Positions 6,627 to 15,935 of a stretch of DNA of 64,000 nucleotides are shown one piece after another. A model generated the notes under the pieces. That model made no database searches and was not told where the DNA came from. It saw only the letters and a list, made by a program, of their open reading frames with translations. The position numbers were made by a program, and so were the translations under genes. How positions within the stretch are numbered: the first letter of the stretch is position 1; each line of letters opens with the position of its first letter. Origin of the DNA: Guptibacillus hwajinpoensis (GTDB lineage Bacteria; Bacillota; Bacilli; Bacillales; Guptibacillaceae); NCBI RefSeq assembly GCF_005144865.1, contig NZ_SWFM01000002.1, forward strand, positions 620,001-684,000, read 5' to 3'.

Positions 6627-9600
6627 ATGACGTTTAAGAAAAAATTTCTGACAGTTGTTGCTGGTACATCGTTAATTGCTTCTTCATTCGCTGGGATGAC
6701 GACTTATAATCCTGAAAAAGCTGAAGCAGCTTTAACTGAAACAAAGAAATTCAAGCTTCCCGTTACACAGGAAATTGCTTCACTTGCAGCGAGTGAACAA
6801 GCAAAGCAGGAACTTATTATTGTAGCGAATAAGCATGGTGGTCCTGATCTAACCAAAGAGCTTGAAAGTCTTGGAGTTAAGGTGAAGGAGAATACAAACA
6901 ACTATCTATATCTAGCAGAAGTTCCAACTCGCAAAATTTTACAAGTTTATCGTTTAGACTCTGTAGGAATGCTTGGAGCAAATAATGAAGTTGTACTAGA
7001 TAAAACTTCTCAGGAAGACTCTGATCTTAAACCAATTGAAAAAAAACCTGAAGATGTTGTGAAGCCTGCAACTGAAGAAACCCACTCAGCAACCGGTGTT
7101 GATGAGTTTCATAGTAAATATGATGGTACTGGAATTAAAGTAGGGATTATTGATACTGGTATTGACCCAGGACATGAAGCATTTACTCAGTATGATGAAG
7201 ATGGGAAAATTGTATCTTCTAAAGTTAAGGGCGTAGTGGATACTGTTGGTGAAGGTGACGTTGTATTTAACCAACAAGCACCAGAATCCAACTCAATAAC
7301 AGTAGAAGAGGGTATTTATAATACGGATGGTATCGATGCGGCTGATGATACATATTATTTCGGTACACTTGAACCATCTCCTTACGGTGTAGATAAAGAT
7401 GGTAAGGCAGTTTACTTTGACATCAATGGGGATGAAAAAGGTGATTCAGAGTTTGGTATTCTTCATGTAGACAATGAAATCTATATTGATTCTGATCAGG
7501 ATATGGATTTTACAGATGAGAAGGCATACTCTGTGGGAGATACAGCTAATTTAGATGTGAACCTGGATGATGAGATAGCTGGAGCTAACTTTAGAGTTGC
7601 TGACCCATTATTTCCACATCCAAATTTCCCGACAAAGACAGTCTTTTTTGATGGAGATGGGCATGGAACTCACGTATCAGGTATAGCTGCTGCTAATGGA
7701 CCAGCAAATGAGAATGAGACTGGGGCTATCGCTGCAGACGGTGTTGCTCCCGGAGCGGATCTGTTTGGTTTGAAAGTATTTGATTCGGCTGGTAGAACTA
7801 GCGCGTGGGCAATTTCAAATGCAATGTATTTAGCTGCTATTCCACAAGAAGCAGGTGGGTTTGGAACAGACGTTGTTAATATGAGTCTTGGTTCATCTCC
7901 AGATTTAAATGATGGTTCTGGTACTTATGGCAAAATAATTGAAGATATGGGTAAAGCGTACGACACAGTCTATGTAACATCAGCGGGTAACTCTGGTCCA
8001 GGTGTTGACTCGGTTGGAGCTCCTGGAGATAGTATCAGGGCCCTATCTATAGGCGCATATATTAACAGCAAGATGTGGGCGACAGAGTATGGTGATTATC
8101 CGTATGGTAAAAATGCTGATGGTTCTCCAGTTGATGGGGAAGGATTATGGTATTTTTCTTCAAACGGACCTACTGAAGACGGTCAGCAAAAACCAGACTT
8201 CGTTGCTCCGGGATCAGCTTATGCTTCATTCCCTGTTCACTTAGGTAATTATGAAGTTCTTCAAGGAACAAGTATGTCTTCTCCTTACGCAGCAGGTGCT
8301 GTAGCAGTATTAAAGCAAGCAGCTTTAAAGGATCGTATTCCTTTTGATTACGAGCTTGCACGCGAAGCGCTTATTCAGACTGCTGTTCATATCGACGGCT
8401 ATACGCGTGTAGCTGAAGGTGCTGGACTTATTGATGTTCCAGCTGCTTATGACTACATCCGTAAACACTATATCAACGAAGTGAAAGAAGTGAATGTAAC
8501 GGTTTACCACGGTGAAAAAGTTTCTGGTGGTCCTGGCCTTTATGTACGTAATAAAGACGTACCAGAAGAGGTAACCGTTATGGTTGAGAACCCAACTGAT
8601 GAAGCAAAGAATCTCACCATCTCATCAGATTCTGAATGGTTCACACCTTCTGTTGATAAGATTAAGCTAGCGCCGGGTGAATACAAAGAACTGACTGTTA
8701 AGTATGATAAGAGTAAAATGAATGTAGGCGTTAATGCTGGTACACTAATGGTTGATGATCTTGACACTGCTTATGCAGAAGCTCGTTCTTTCCAAACCAT
8801 CATTCTTGGTGAAGATTTCAAATCTGAGGATCGTTTCCGCATTACTCATGAAGATGAAGTACAAGCTTCTAAGACAAAGAGCTATTTCTTTAATGTGAAA
8901 CCAGGAGCACAAGAAATTCGTTTTGCACTTGAAGCACTTAAAGAAAACGACGACTTCCAAGGTCGGGTTCGAATGATGGTCATTAATCCTGATGGTGATA
9001 AAGTTAATCCATACCAAGGTTATGCTGGGTATGATGTAGAGGATTCTCCTGGTATTGGTGTTGAAGATTACGTAGTGAAAAGTCCTAAATCAGGCGTATG
9101 GGAAGTAGCAGTTTATGGTGCATCAGGTCCTAAAGAGGGCTATGAAATGAACCAATTTAAGCTTGAAGCGTTTGTACAAGATATCGTATCGAGTCCAGGT
9201 AAGGTTGAACTTGGTAGTATCATGCCTGGGACAGAGGTATCTAAGTCGATAACATTCGAAAACTATCTATCTACTAAACGATCTGTTGAAGTAGTAGGTG
9301 GGGAATTTAGTAAGGGTGAAACATCCAAATCGCGTGAAACGGTTGCGGAAGGAAGTACATTTGATCGAACGATAACATTGAAAAATAATATCACTTTAGA
9401 TGTTGCAATCGGTAACACAAATGATGCCGAAGATGACCTTGACCTATACATTTACCGTTCTAAAGATGGAAAGGTTATTGGGAACTATATTGCAATAGAT
9501 GCTGACGGTGATTCAGAAGAATCGATCTCACTCAAAAATCTACCTGATGGTGAATACACAATAAGAGTTGATGGGTATGCAACTGTCGAAGACGATACTG

Positions 9601-10760
9601 ATTTTGATCTTTCCATTACTGAAGCAAAAGTTTTAGAACCAGGTGAAAAAGGCGCTGGTAGCATTGATGTAACTGGAAAATCAAGCTTTGATCTAGGTGT
9701 TGGTAAGAAGGCAACAACGGATGTGAAAATTACGACTCCTAAAGAAAGCGGTCAATATACAGCGGGCATATTCCTAAAAGACAAAGCAACTGGTGAAATC
9801 CTATCGGTTGTTCCAGTTAAAACAGACGGTGAATTAGTTGATGTGGTAGCTGGTGAGAATCGTATTGAGACAGCTATTGAAGTTTCGAAGAAAATGTATC
9901 CTGAAGGTACAACTGCTGATACAGTTTTCATTGCAACAGGCTATAACTTCCCAGATGCCCTTTCCGCAGGACCTCTTGCAAGTGCTTATGATGCGCCGAT
10001 CCTTCTTGCAGGAAGCAAAGGTATGCTATCTGACGAGGTTCTAAATGAAATCTCTCGTTTGAAAGCGAAGAATGTCATGATTCTTGGCGGAGAGAATGCT
10101 ATTTCTAAGAAAGTAAACACGCAGCTTGCTAACATTGGCGTAAGTACAGCCGATATTGAACGTCTAAGCGGTGCGAATCGTTATGATACAAACGTCCAAA
10201 TCATCAACAAACTTGCTGAAAAAGGGTCAAAGAGTAAAGAAGTCTTCCTTGCAACAGGCAAAAACTTTGCTGATGCACTTAGCGCAGCTTCTATAGCTGG
10301 TGCAAATGATATGCCGATCATCTTAACGGATGGTAAATCACTTACTGACGAAGCGAAAAAGCTAATGGCCAATAAGATGGTTTATGTACTTGGTGGGGAT
10401 GCTGTTATTTCGGATCAAGTAGTAGAAATGGCGGATAAAATTGCGACAACCAAACGTCTTGCTGGTGCGAACCGTTATGGAACCCTTGTTGCGATCCATA
10501 AAGAGCTTGGTTCAAATACAGATAAACTATTTGTTGCAAATGGACGTAACTTCCCAGATGCCCTTGCCGCTTCTCCGCTTGTTGTAAAAGATCAAGGTAG
10601 CATGTTCCTTGTTGAAAGCAATAAGATTCCGAAAGAAATTGAATCTTATCTTGTTAAGTACTTTACAACAACAGATGTGTCAGGTGCTACAGTTCTTGGT
10701 GGAGATAATGCAGTTAACAAAGAAGTAAGAGATCAGTTTAATAAGTGGTTAAATAACTAA
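6627..10760 (+). CDS. Large Vpr-like S8 protease with three CW_binding_2 repeats
   Basis: Exported 1377-aa protease. Signal peptide 1-35 ends near AEAA; propeptide about 40-150; S8 domain with D176 (IIDTG), H346 (DGHGTH) and S549 (GTSMSSP). Between Asp and His lie about 170 residues, far more than the usual 30-40, including acidic loops DINGDEKGD and DSDQDMDFTD that look like calcium sites. Residues about 560-1070 are beta-rich accessory domains, one resembling a pre-peptidase C-terminal domain. Three CW_binding_2 modules fill 1072-1377 (ENRIETA, ANRYDT, ANRYGT). AGGGGG precedes ATG 6627. In B. subtilis the related Vpr is an extracellular protease that helps process Phr signalling peptides, relevant to the pro-peptide gene nearby. 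Confidence 0.88.
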   Translation: MTFKKKFLTVVAGTSLIASSFAGMTTYNPEKAEAALTETKKFKLPVTQEIASLAASEQAKQELIIVANKHGGPDLTKELESLGVKVKENTNNYLYLAEVPTRKILQVYRLDSVGMLGANNEVVLDKTSQEDSDLKPIEKKPEDVVKPATEETHSATGVDEFHSKYDGTGIKVGIIDTGIDPGHEAFTQYDEDGKIVSSKVKGVVDTVGEGDVVFNQQAPESNSITVEEGIYNTDGIDAADDTYYFGTLEPSPYGVDKDGKAVYFDINGDEKGDSEFGILHVDNEIYIDSDQDMDFTDEKAYSVGDTANLDVNLDDEIAGANFRVADPLFPHPNFPTKTVFFDGDGHGTHVSGIAAANGPANENETGAIAADGVAPGADLFGLKVFDSAGRTSAWAISNAMYLAAIPQEAGGFGTDVVNMSLGSSPDLNDGSGTYGKIIEDMGKAYDTVYVTSAGNSGPGVDSVGAPGDSIRALSIGAYINSKMWATEYGDYPYGKNADGSPVDGEGLWYFSSNGPTEDGQQKPDFVAPGSAYASFPVHLGNYEVLQGTSMSSPYAAGAVAVLKQAALKDRIPFDYELAREALIQTAVHIDGYTRVAEGAGLIDVPAAYDYIRKHYINEVKEVNVTVYHGEKVSGGPGLYVRNKDVPEEVTVMVENPTDEAKNLTISSDSEWFTPSVDKIKLAPGEYKELTVKYDKSKMNVGVNAGTLMVDDLDTAYAEARSFQTIILGEDFKSEDRFRITHEDEVQASKTKSYFFNVKPGAQEIRFALEALKENDDFQGRVRMMVINPDGDKVNPYQGYAGYDVEDSPGIGVEDYVVKSPKSGVWEVAVYGASGPKEGYEMNQFKLEAFVQDIVSSPGKVELGSIMPGTEVSKSITFENYLSTKRSVEVVGGEFSKGETSKSRETVAEGSTFDRTITLKNNITLDVAIGNTNDAEDDLDLYIYRSKDGKVIGNYIAIDADGDSEESISLKNLPDGEYTIRVDGYATVEDDTDFDLSITEAKVLEPGEKGAGSIDVTGKSSFDLGVGKKATTDVKITTPKESGQYTAGIFLKDKATGEILSVVPVKTDGELVDVVAGENRIETAIEVSKKMYPEGTTADTVFIATGYNFPDALSAGPLASAYDAPILLAGSKGMLSDEVLNEISRLKAKNVMILGGENAISKKVNTQLANIGVSTADIERLSGANRYDTNVQIINKLAEKGSKSKEVFLATGKNFADALSAASIAGANDMPIILTDGKSLTDEAKKLMANKMVYVLGGDAVISDQVVEMADKIATTKRLAGANRYGTLVAIHKELGSNTDKLFVANGRNFPDALAASPLVVKDQGSMFLVESNKIPKEIESYLVKYFTTTDVSGATVLGGDNAVNKEVRDQFNKWLNN

Positions 10761-10769
10761 TCGTTTAGA

Positions 10770-10796
10770 AGCCGCTCATTCGTGAGCGGCTTTTTA
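10770..10796 (+). terminator. Rho-independent terminator
   Basis: Perfect arms gccgctca and tgagcggc around ttcg, followed by TTTTT, right after the Vpr-like gene. Confidence 0.85.
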
Positions 10797-10800
10797 ATTT

Positions 10801-11025
10801 AGGCTCTTTTCGTATACATTGTTGCTATACGCGTGGGTTAATTTCCGCTCCAGGATGCTCGCTTTCCGCGGGCGGGCGGTGAGCCTCCTCGTCGCTAACG
10901 CTCCTGTGGGGTCTCACCTGTCCCGCTAGTCCCGCAGGAGTCGAGCATCCTTCCGCTCCAATTAGCGTAGTCAGGTTCTTTTACGAAAGTACTTTCAAAA
11001 ACAACAATCTTTTAGAAAAGAGCCT
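10801..11025 (-). repeat. Intergenic hairpin repeat, copy 1 (full length)
   Basis: Reference copy, 225 bp. It is bounded by imperfect inverted repeats: aggctcttttcgtatacatt on the left and acaacaatcttttagaaaag plus agcct on the right. The interior is GC-rich, with ggatgctcg near one end and cgagcatcc near the other, and ggtgag/ctcacc inside. No gene is visible in 10761-11263 apart from this and copy 2. Confidence 0.85.
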
Positions 11026-11180
11026 TTCGTATACATTGTTGCTATAGGAGTGGGGGAATCTCCGTTCCAGTATGCTCGCTTTCCGCGGGGCGAGCGGTGA
11101 GCAACTTGCGCTCTAATTAGCTAAGTTTGGTTTTTATAAAATAATTCTTTCATAAGCAATAATCTATTAGAAAAGATCCT
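11021..11180 (-). repeat. Intergenic hairpin repeat, copy 2 (internally deleted)
   Basis: Starts on the last five bases of copy 1, keeps both ends (cattgttgctat; aatctattagaaaagatcct) but has lost the middle third, jumping from gcggtgagca to gcgctctaattag. Confidence 0.75.
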
Positions 11181-11263
11181 TAATTTATACTTGCAATCAT
11201 TTTCTTTTTATTACAATAATACTAATAGATACCATTATTCGACAGATTCCTAGGGGGGAAGGT

Positions 11264-12055
11264 ATGAAAAATGTAATGTTTCTACTTGCTATCATTGGGT
11301 GCTTAGCGCTTGTAATTGCAGGTAAATTTCATTGGGATGAGAAAATTGAACGTTCAGTACAGCCGGTAAGTGCGGAAGAACAGTCTTCTTCCAAACTTGA
11401 AGACGAAAACGAAAAGGTAATTGAACAACCTATTTCAAATGATGAACTTAAAGAATTAGTAGCTAATTTTCCAGAACAGCTTCAAGAAAAGATGATGGCT
11501 TCAAATGATCCAATCTCAGTTGTGATGATGGGTTCTGAATCTTTTGGAACAAAGGAATCTGGTCTTCAACCTATTGTAGAAAAAGGCTTAGAATCTTCCT
11601 ATTGGAAAGGCGCTTTTACTGTAGAGCAATTAACCTTTAAGAAGGAAACAACAGAAGCGATTGTTGAGGAGAAATTATACAAAGACGTAATTGAGAAAAA
11701 TCCCGATGTCGTAATTCTGGAAGCATTCACGCTTAATGATAATGGGAACGTGACGATTGACGAAGGTCATCAGAATATCTCAACGATTATTTCGAAATTG
11801 AAAGAAGGCGCACCTGGAGTTAGCGTTATCTTAATGCCTTCAAATCCTATTCCTGATCCTCAGTATTATTCCTATCAAATTAGTGCTCTTGCGAAGTACG
11901 CAGAGGTAAAGGATCTTGTATATTTGGATCATTGGAAAGAATGGCCATCTGTAGATGGGGACAAGATCAATGACTATTTACTTGACGCAAGGCCAAATGA
12001 TAAAGGGTTTGAAGTATGGGGAGATGTTATTGTAGATTATATGAGTGGTAAATAA
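11264..12055 (+). CDS. Membrane-anchored SGNH/GDSL-hydrolase-like protein
   Basis: A 263-aa protein with an N-terminal membrane anchor or signal (residues 1-21), a charged linker, and an SGNH-type alpha/beta fold from about 80: a first strand with VVMMGSESFG, a central VVILEAFTLNDNG block, and VILMPSNP. Members remove acetyl or acyl groups from glycans or lipids. The usual final Asp-x-x-His motif is replaced by LLDARPNDKGFE, with Arg where His is expected, and the first block is GSES rather than GDS, so catalytic activity is uncertain. AGGGGGGAAGG precedes ATG 11264. Placed before mnaA, it could act on the wall polymer. Single gene with its own terminator. Confidence 0.65.
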   Translation: MKNVMFLLAIIGCLALVIAGKFHWDEKIERSVQPVSAEEQSSSKLEDENEKVIEQPISNDELKELVANFPEQLQEKMMASNDPISVVMMGSESFGTKESGLQPIVEKGLESSYWKGAFTVEQLTFKKETTEAIVEEKLYKDVIEKNPDVVILEAFTLNDNGNVTIDEGHQNISTIISKLKEGAPGVSVILMPSNPIPDPQYYSYQISALAKYAEVKDLVYLDHWKEWPSVDGDKINDYLLDARPNDKGFEVWGDVIVDYMSGK

Positions 12056-12056
12056 T

Positions 12057-12090
12057 GAAAAGCCTTCCTTTTTGCTAAGGAAGGCTTTTG
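12057..12090 (+). terminator. Rho-independent terminator
   Basis: Arms aaaagccttcc and ggaaggctttt around tttttgctaa, directly after the SGNH-like gene. Confidence 0.85.
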
Positions 12091-12144
12091 CTTTTTGGGA
12101 TTCGTTTTTATAAGATGGAACAGAACGTTATCATCATTCCGAAA

Positions 12145-12260
12145 AGCTGTATTATAAAAGATTGTTGTTTTTGTAAGGGGTCTATAAATCCACACTTAGC
12201 TGATTGGCGCGGAAATCAACCGCTTTATAGCAAAAGCTACAATTTCTACGGAAAAAGCCT
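12145..12260 (+). repeat. Intergenic hairpin repeat, copy 3 (minimal deletion form)
   Basis: Both ends of the repeat family are present (taaaagattgttgtttttg; gctacaatttctacggaaaa) with the flanking cacttagctgattgg and gcggaaat motifs, but the whole GC-rich interior is missing. It ends 22 bp before the mnaA start codon. Confidence 0.65.
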
Positions 12261-12281
12261 TCGGAAAAAAGGAGAGTCAAC

Positions 12282-13424
12282 ATGGCACCTGTTAAAGTAA
12301 TGAGTGTTTTTGGGACAAGACCTGAAGCAATTAAAATGGCACCGCTAGTAAATGAATTGAAAAAGCATCCACAATTCATAACTCCACTTGTTGCGGTAAC
12401 AGCACAGCATCGAGAAATGCTTGATCAAGTTTTATCTATATTTGATATAGAACCAGATTATGACTTAAATATTATGAAAAGCAAGCAATCACTTGCTGAT
12501 ATTACTACTCGAGCACTCAATGGGCTTGATGAGATCATGAAGGCCGAGAAACCAGATCTTGTACTTGTGCATGGTGATACAACCACGACCTTTGCTGCAA
12601 GTCTTGCAGCTTTTTATAATCAGGTTGCTGTAGGTCATGTTGAAGCAGGTTTGCGTTCTAATGATAAATGGTCTCCATTTCCTGAAGAAATGAATCGTAC
12701 GTTAACAGGTGCGCTCGCAGATCTTAATTTTGCTCCTACGATGCGAGCGTACGACAATTTATTAAATGAAGGCAAAAAACAAGATCAAATTTACATAACA
12801 GGCAATACAGCAATTGATGCCTTGAAAAACACGGTTCGATCTGATTATTCTCATCCCCTTTTAACGAAGGTAGAAGGTAAAAGAATGATTCTTCTTACTT
12901 CCCATCGACGGGAGAATCACGGAGAACCAATGAAGAATATTTTCAAAGCGGTTAATCGAATTGTGAAAGACTACGAAGATGTACATGTCGTTTTCCCTGT
13001 TCATTTAAACCCAATGATTCGAAAATTGGCAGATGAAGTTCTAGGTGGAAACCCGCGTATTCATCTCACTGAGCCGCTGGACGTCATAGACTTTCATAAC
13101 TTCGCTTCAAGAGCTTCATTCATCCTAACAGACTCCGGCGGCGTTCAAGAAGAGGCGCCTTCTCTTGGTAGCCCTGTACTTGTGCTAAGAGAAAATACGG
13201 AAAGACCAGAAGGAGTTTCAGCTGGAACACTTAAGCTCGTTGGAACAGATGAAAACACCATTTATAAGACAGCAGCAACACTACTGACAGATGAAGCAGA
13301 GTACAATCGGATGTCAAAAGCCTCGAACCCGTATGGTGACGGATTAGCATCTAAACGAATTGTCGATGCCATCCTCTATTATTTCGAGTTATCTAATACA
13401 AAGCCAGCATCATTTGTTGAATAA
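12282..13424 (+). CDS. mnaA: UDP-N-acetylglucosamine 2-epimerase (non-hydrolysing)
   Basis: Cytosolic 380-aa GT-B-fold enzyme of normal length. It converts UDP-GlcNAc to UDP-ManNAc, the precursor for linkage units and ManNAc/ManNAcA-containing wall polymers. Family signatures: FGTRPEAIKMAPL at the N-terminus, VHGDTTTTFAASLAAFY near 90, GHVEAGLRSND, HRRENHGEP near 210, and TDSGGVQEEAPSLG near 285 with the catalytic-region glutamates. ATG 12282 has AAAGGAGAG upstream. It feeds the WecC-like dehydrogenase at 19646. Ends in its own terminator and is separated from the amidase gene by a repeat element. Confidence 0.96.
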   Translation: MAPVKVMSVFGTRPEAIKMAPLVNELKKHPQFITPLVAVTAQHREMLDQVLSIFDIEPDYDLNIMKSKQSLADITTRALNGLDEIMKAEKPDLVLVHGDTTTTFAASLAAFYNQVAVGHVEAGLRSNDKWSPFPEEMNRTLTGALADLNFAPTMRAYDNLLNEGKKQDQIYITGNTAIDALKNTVRSDYSHPLLTKVEGKRMILLTSHRRENHGEPMKNIFKAVNRIVKDYEDVHVVFPVHLNPMIRKLADEVLGGNPRIHLTEPLDVIDFHNFASRASFILTDSGGVQEEAPSLGSPVLVLRENTERPEGVSAGTLKLVGTDENTIYKTAATLLTDEAEYNRMSKASNPYGDGLASKRIVDAILYYFELSNTKPASFVE

Positions 13425-13432
13425 TCTATGTA

Positions 13433-13476
13433 AAGAACTATTCTGGTTTATCAGGATGGTTCTTTTTAATATGCTT
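13433..13476 (+). terminator. Rho-independent terminator of mnaA
   Basis: A 13-bp stem with G-T wobbles between agaactattctgg and tcaggatggttct, followed by TTTTT. Confidence 0.7.
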
Positions 13477-13483
13477 TTTTCTA

Positions 13484-13732
13484 AAGGCTCTTATCTAAAA
13501 GATTCTTGCTTTTAAAAGATTTTCTATAGAGAACCCCACTTAGCTGATTGGAGCGGAAGGGTGCTCGAGTCCTGCGGGACTAGAGGGACAGGTGAGACCC
13601 CGCAGGCGCGCCCAAAGCGCGCCGAGGAGGCTCACCGCCCGCCCCACGGAAAGCGAGCACCTGGAGCGGAAATCCCCCACTCTTATAGTTATGTTAGATC
13701 TCTAGTAGAATACTCTTATTTTGGAAAAGTTC
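13484..13732 (+). repeat. Intergenic hairpin repeat, copy 4 (full length)
   Basis: Forward orientation. Arms gggtgctcg and cgagcacct lack the extra A/T pair of other copies, in both arms. The central hairpin is a perfect 7-bp stem, ggcgcgc/gcgcgcc. A 61-codon open frame across it (13561-13746) is an artefact of the GC-rich repeat. Confidence 0.85.
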
Positions 13733-13803
13733 CTAAACTAGCATAGAACTCCAGCTCACCCTGTAATAAAATGGTATAGAATACCATGACAGGGGAGTGA
13801 ACT

Positions 13804-15891
13804 ATGAAGATACGTTTCATTATTAGTAGTTTTGTCTTTATTTTAATGCTTTTTCAACTGCCGTCATTTGCTAATGCAGAGAAGTTTATCGTGATTGATC
13901 CCGGACACGGAGGGAGCTTTACTGGAACTGCAGGCTACTCAGGAAATAAGACAGGGTTCTATGAGAAAGTAGGAACGCTTAAGATCGGGTTAAAGCTCAG
14001 GGAAGAATTAAAAGGAACAGATATTAAGGTTTTTATGACCCGATCAACCGATCGAGATTTCGCGAATGATCAGAAAGAGGATCTTATTGAGCGAACGAAA
14101 ATTGCTAATCAATATGTAAAAGGAAATAATAACAATTCGCTATTCATTTCGATTCATCATAATGCCTATCCGTATAGCACACTTGTTAGAGGGTATGAAA
14201 CTTACTATTATAGTAAAGCCTCTGCGTGGGACGCGGAATATCCACCAGATCCCATTCAAGTTGGATTTGAATCAGAGAGCCGTCGTTTAGCTAATACTGT
14301 CCATCCTCTCGTTTTGAAAGAAACAGGATTACAAGACAAAGGTATACATAACGATCAAGCTTTTTATGTTATTCGAAATACACAAATGCCTTCAGTACTT
14401 GTTGAATTAGGATATATGTCAAATCCTTCAGAAGAAAGCTTAATTAAAACAAGTCGCTTTCAAAATGATGCAGCTGAGTCTCTAGCGAAGGCTGCGATTA
14501 ATTTCTTTAAAGTTTTTGAAGTGAAAGATGAAAAAGGGAAAGTCATTAAACAGTTTACTTCACGAGATGAAGCAATCAACTATGCAAAAAAGCTAAGTAA
14601 CGTAACTGTCTTCGATAAAGATAAGCAAAAAACAATCTATGATTCTATTAATAAAAGATACGAGGTATTTGTTAAAGGAAAAGATACTGTTAAAGCCTTC
14701 ACTGAACTTTCGGATGCAATCCAGTATGCTGACGATCAAAAAAATGCAAAGGTGATGGATCAAAAGACAGGTACGGTAGAATGGTCCAATTATTTAGACC
14801 GCCCTTATCAAATCCAGGATGAAAAAGGATCTAGTCAGGGTAATTACTACGAACTGAGTCAGGCCAAAAAAGCTGCCGATTCAATGAAAAACATGAAAAT
14901 CATCAAACGTTCCACAGGGGATATTTTATGGACAAACATATCAGGTGTAGAGATAACAAAGTCAGTGGATGTTTCATCCCTTTCTGGCATTGATCGCTTT
15001 GAAACAGCAGTTAAGACATCGATGGAAATCTATCCGAATGGATTTAAGGACAACAAAGCAGAGAAAACGGTCATTCTGACAGATGGTTTTGGGTATGCGG
15101 ATGCACTGTCAGTTGGACCTCTTGCTGCACAATTAGGTAATGCACCAATTCTTCTTACAAGAACTTCAGCACTCGATCCATTTGCTGAAGACGAGATCAA
15201 ACGATTAAAAGCAGATAAAGTTATTTTAATTGGTGGTCCGAATGCCATATCGCCTTCCGTTGAAACCAAAGTGAAGAAGTTAGGTGTTGCTGTTGAACGT
15301 ATTGGTGGAGAAGATCGCTATGAAACGAATTTAATGATTAATAAGAAGTTAGACAAAGATTTAAAGGGCGTTTTTGTGGCAAATGGCTATAGTTATGCAG
15401 ATGCATTAGCTAGTGCTCCAATCGCTTCCTCAGCCAATTGGTCTATTCTGTTGTCCGATAAAGATGGACTATCTGATCAGGCATTAGATTACCTGGAAGG
15501 GAAGCAAACTAAAGTTCTCGGTGGAGAAGCGGTTATGTCCCCTACAATTGAACGCCAGCTTTCCGATTTAAACGGAGCTTCAAGCGTTGAACGTTTAGCA
15601 GGGGATGACCGATATGAAACACTTGCAGCTATTGTTAGTGAATTTAGAAATGAGATGAAATCAGATACAGTCCTCCTTTCAATTGGGAAAGATTTCCCTG
15701 ATGCACTCGTTTCATCTTCCTTATCGGTTAAATCAGGTGCGCCACTTATTCTTGTAAATGATGATCTAAATTCATCTGTTCAAGATGTGCTATGGGAATA
15801 TGGCATGGATAATCGTGTGACGTCCCTACTCACAATAGGAGGAAGAGTGGAGGAGCAAGCGAAAAATCAAGTGTTGAATCGATTGTATTGA
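13804..15891 (+). CDS. N-acetylmuramoyl-L-alanine amidase with three CW_binding_2 repeats (LytC-like, permuted)
   Basis: Exported 695-aa peptidoglycan hydrolase that cleaves the MurNAc-L-Ala bond. Signal peptide 1-25 (ends ANA); Amidase_3 domain about 27-235 with zinc and catalytic residues H35 (DPGHGG), E54, H117/H118 (SIHHNA) and E200 (VLVELGYMSN) in place. Residues about 240-390 hold three ~45-residue repeats of a V-x-D-x-x-G...A-x-x-Y/A pattern, possibly SPOR-like. Residues about 395-695 are three CW_binding_2 modules (IDRFETA, EDRYETN, DDRYETL). In B. subtilis LytC the wall-binding modules precede the amidase; here the order is reversed. GGGGAG precedes ATG 13804. It lies 44 bp before a lipoprotein gene, probably one operon. 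Confidence 0.92.
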   Translation: MKIRFIISSFVFILMLFQLPSFANAEKFIVIDPGHGGSFTGTAGYSGNKTGFYEKVGTLKIGLKLREELKGTDIKVFMTRSTDRDFANDQKEDLIERTKIANQYVKGNNNNSLFISIHHNAYPYSTLVRGYETYYYSKASAWDAEYPPDPIQVGFESESRRLANTVHPLVLKETGLQDKGIHNDQAFYVIRNTQMPSVLVELGYMSNPSEESLIKTSRFQNDAAESLAKAAINFFKVFEVKDEKGKVIKQFTSRDEAINYAKKLSNVTVFDKDKQKTIYDSINKRYEVFVKGKDTVKAFTELSDAIQYADDQKNAKVMDQKTGTVEWSNYLDRPYQIQDEKGSSQGNYYELSQAKKAADSMKNMKIIKRSTGDILWTNISGVEITKSVDVSSLSGIDRFETAVKTSMEIYPNGFKDNKAEKTVILTDGFGYADALSVGPLAAQLGNAPILLTRTSALDPFAEDEIKRLKADKVILIGGPNAISPSVETKVKKLGVAVERIGGEDRYETNLMINKKLDKDLKGVFVANGYSYADALASAPIASSANWSILLSDKDGLSDQALDYLEGKQTKVLGGEAVMSPTIERQLSDLNGASSVERLAGDDRYETLAAIVSEFRNEMKSDTVLLSIGKDFPDALVSSSLSVKSGAPLILVNDDLNSSVQDVLWEYGMDNRVTSLLTIGGRVEEQAKNQVLNRLY

Positions 15892-15935
15892 TTTCATTTC
15901 AATGTATTTCAAAGTCAGATCGCATGGAGGGATCT

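Noticed and set aside
10801..11180. Repeat as an insertion sequence
   Set aside because: No transposase frame, length about 225 bp, and no clear target-site duplication could be seen; at most a non-autonomous element.
13561..13746. 61-codon open frame in copy 4 of the repeat, and similar frames at 36629-36865, 36859-37152 and 61143-61412
   Set aside because: They run through the GC-rich hairpin repeat, share peptide pieces such as LSAGRA only because the repeat is shared, change frame between copies and lack ribosome binding sites.
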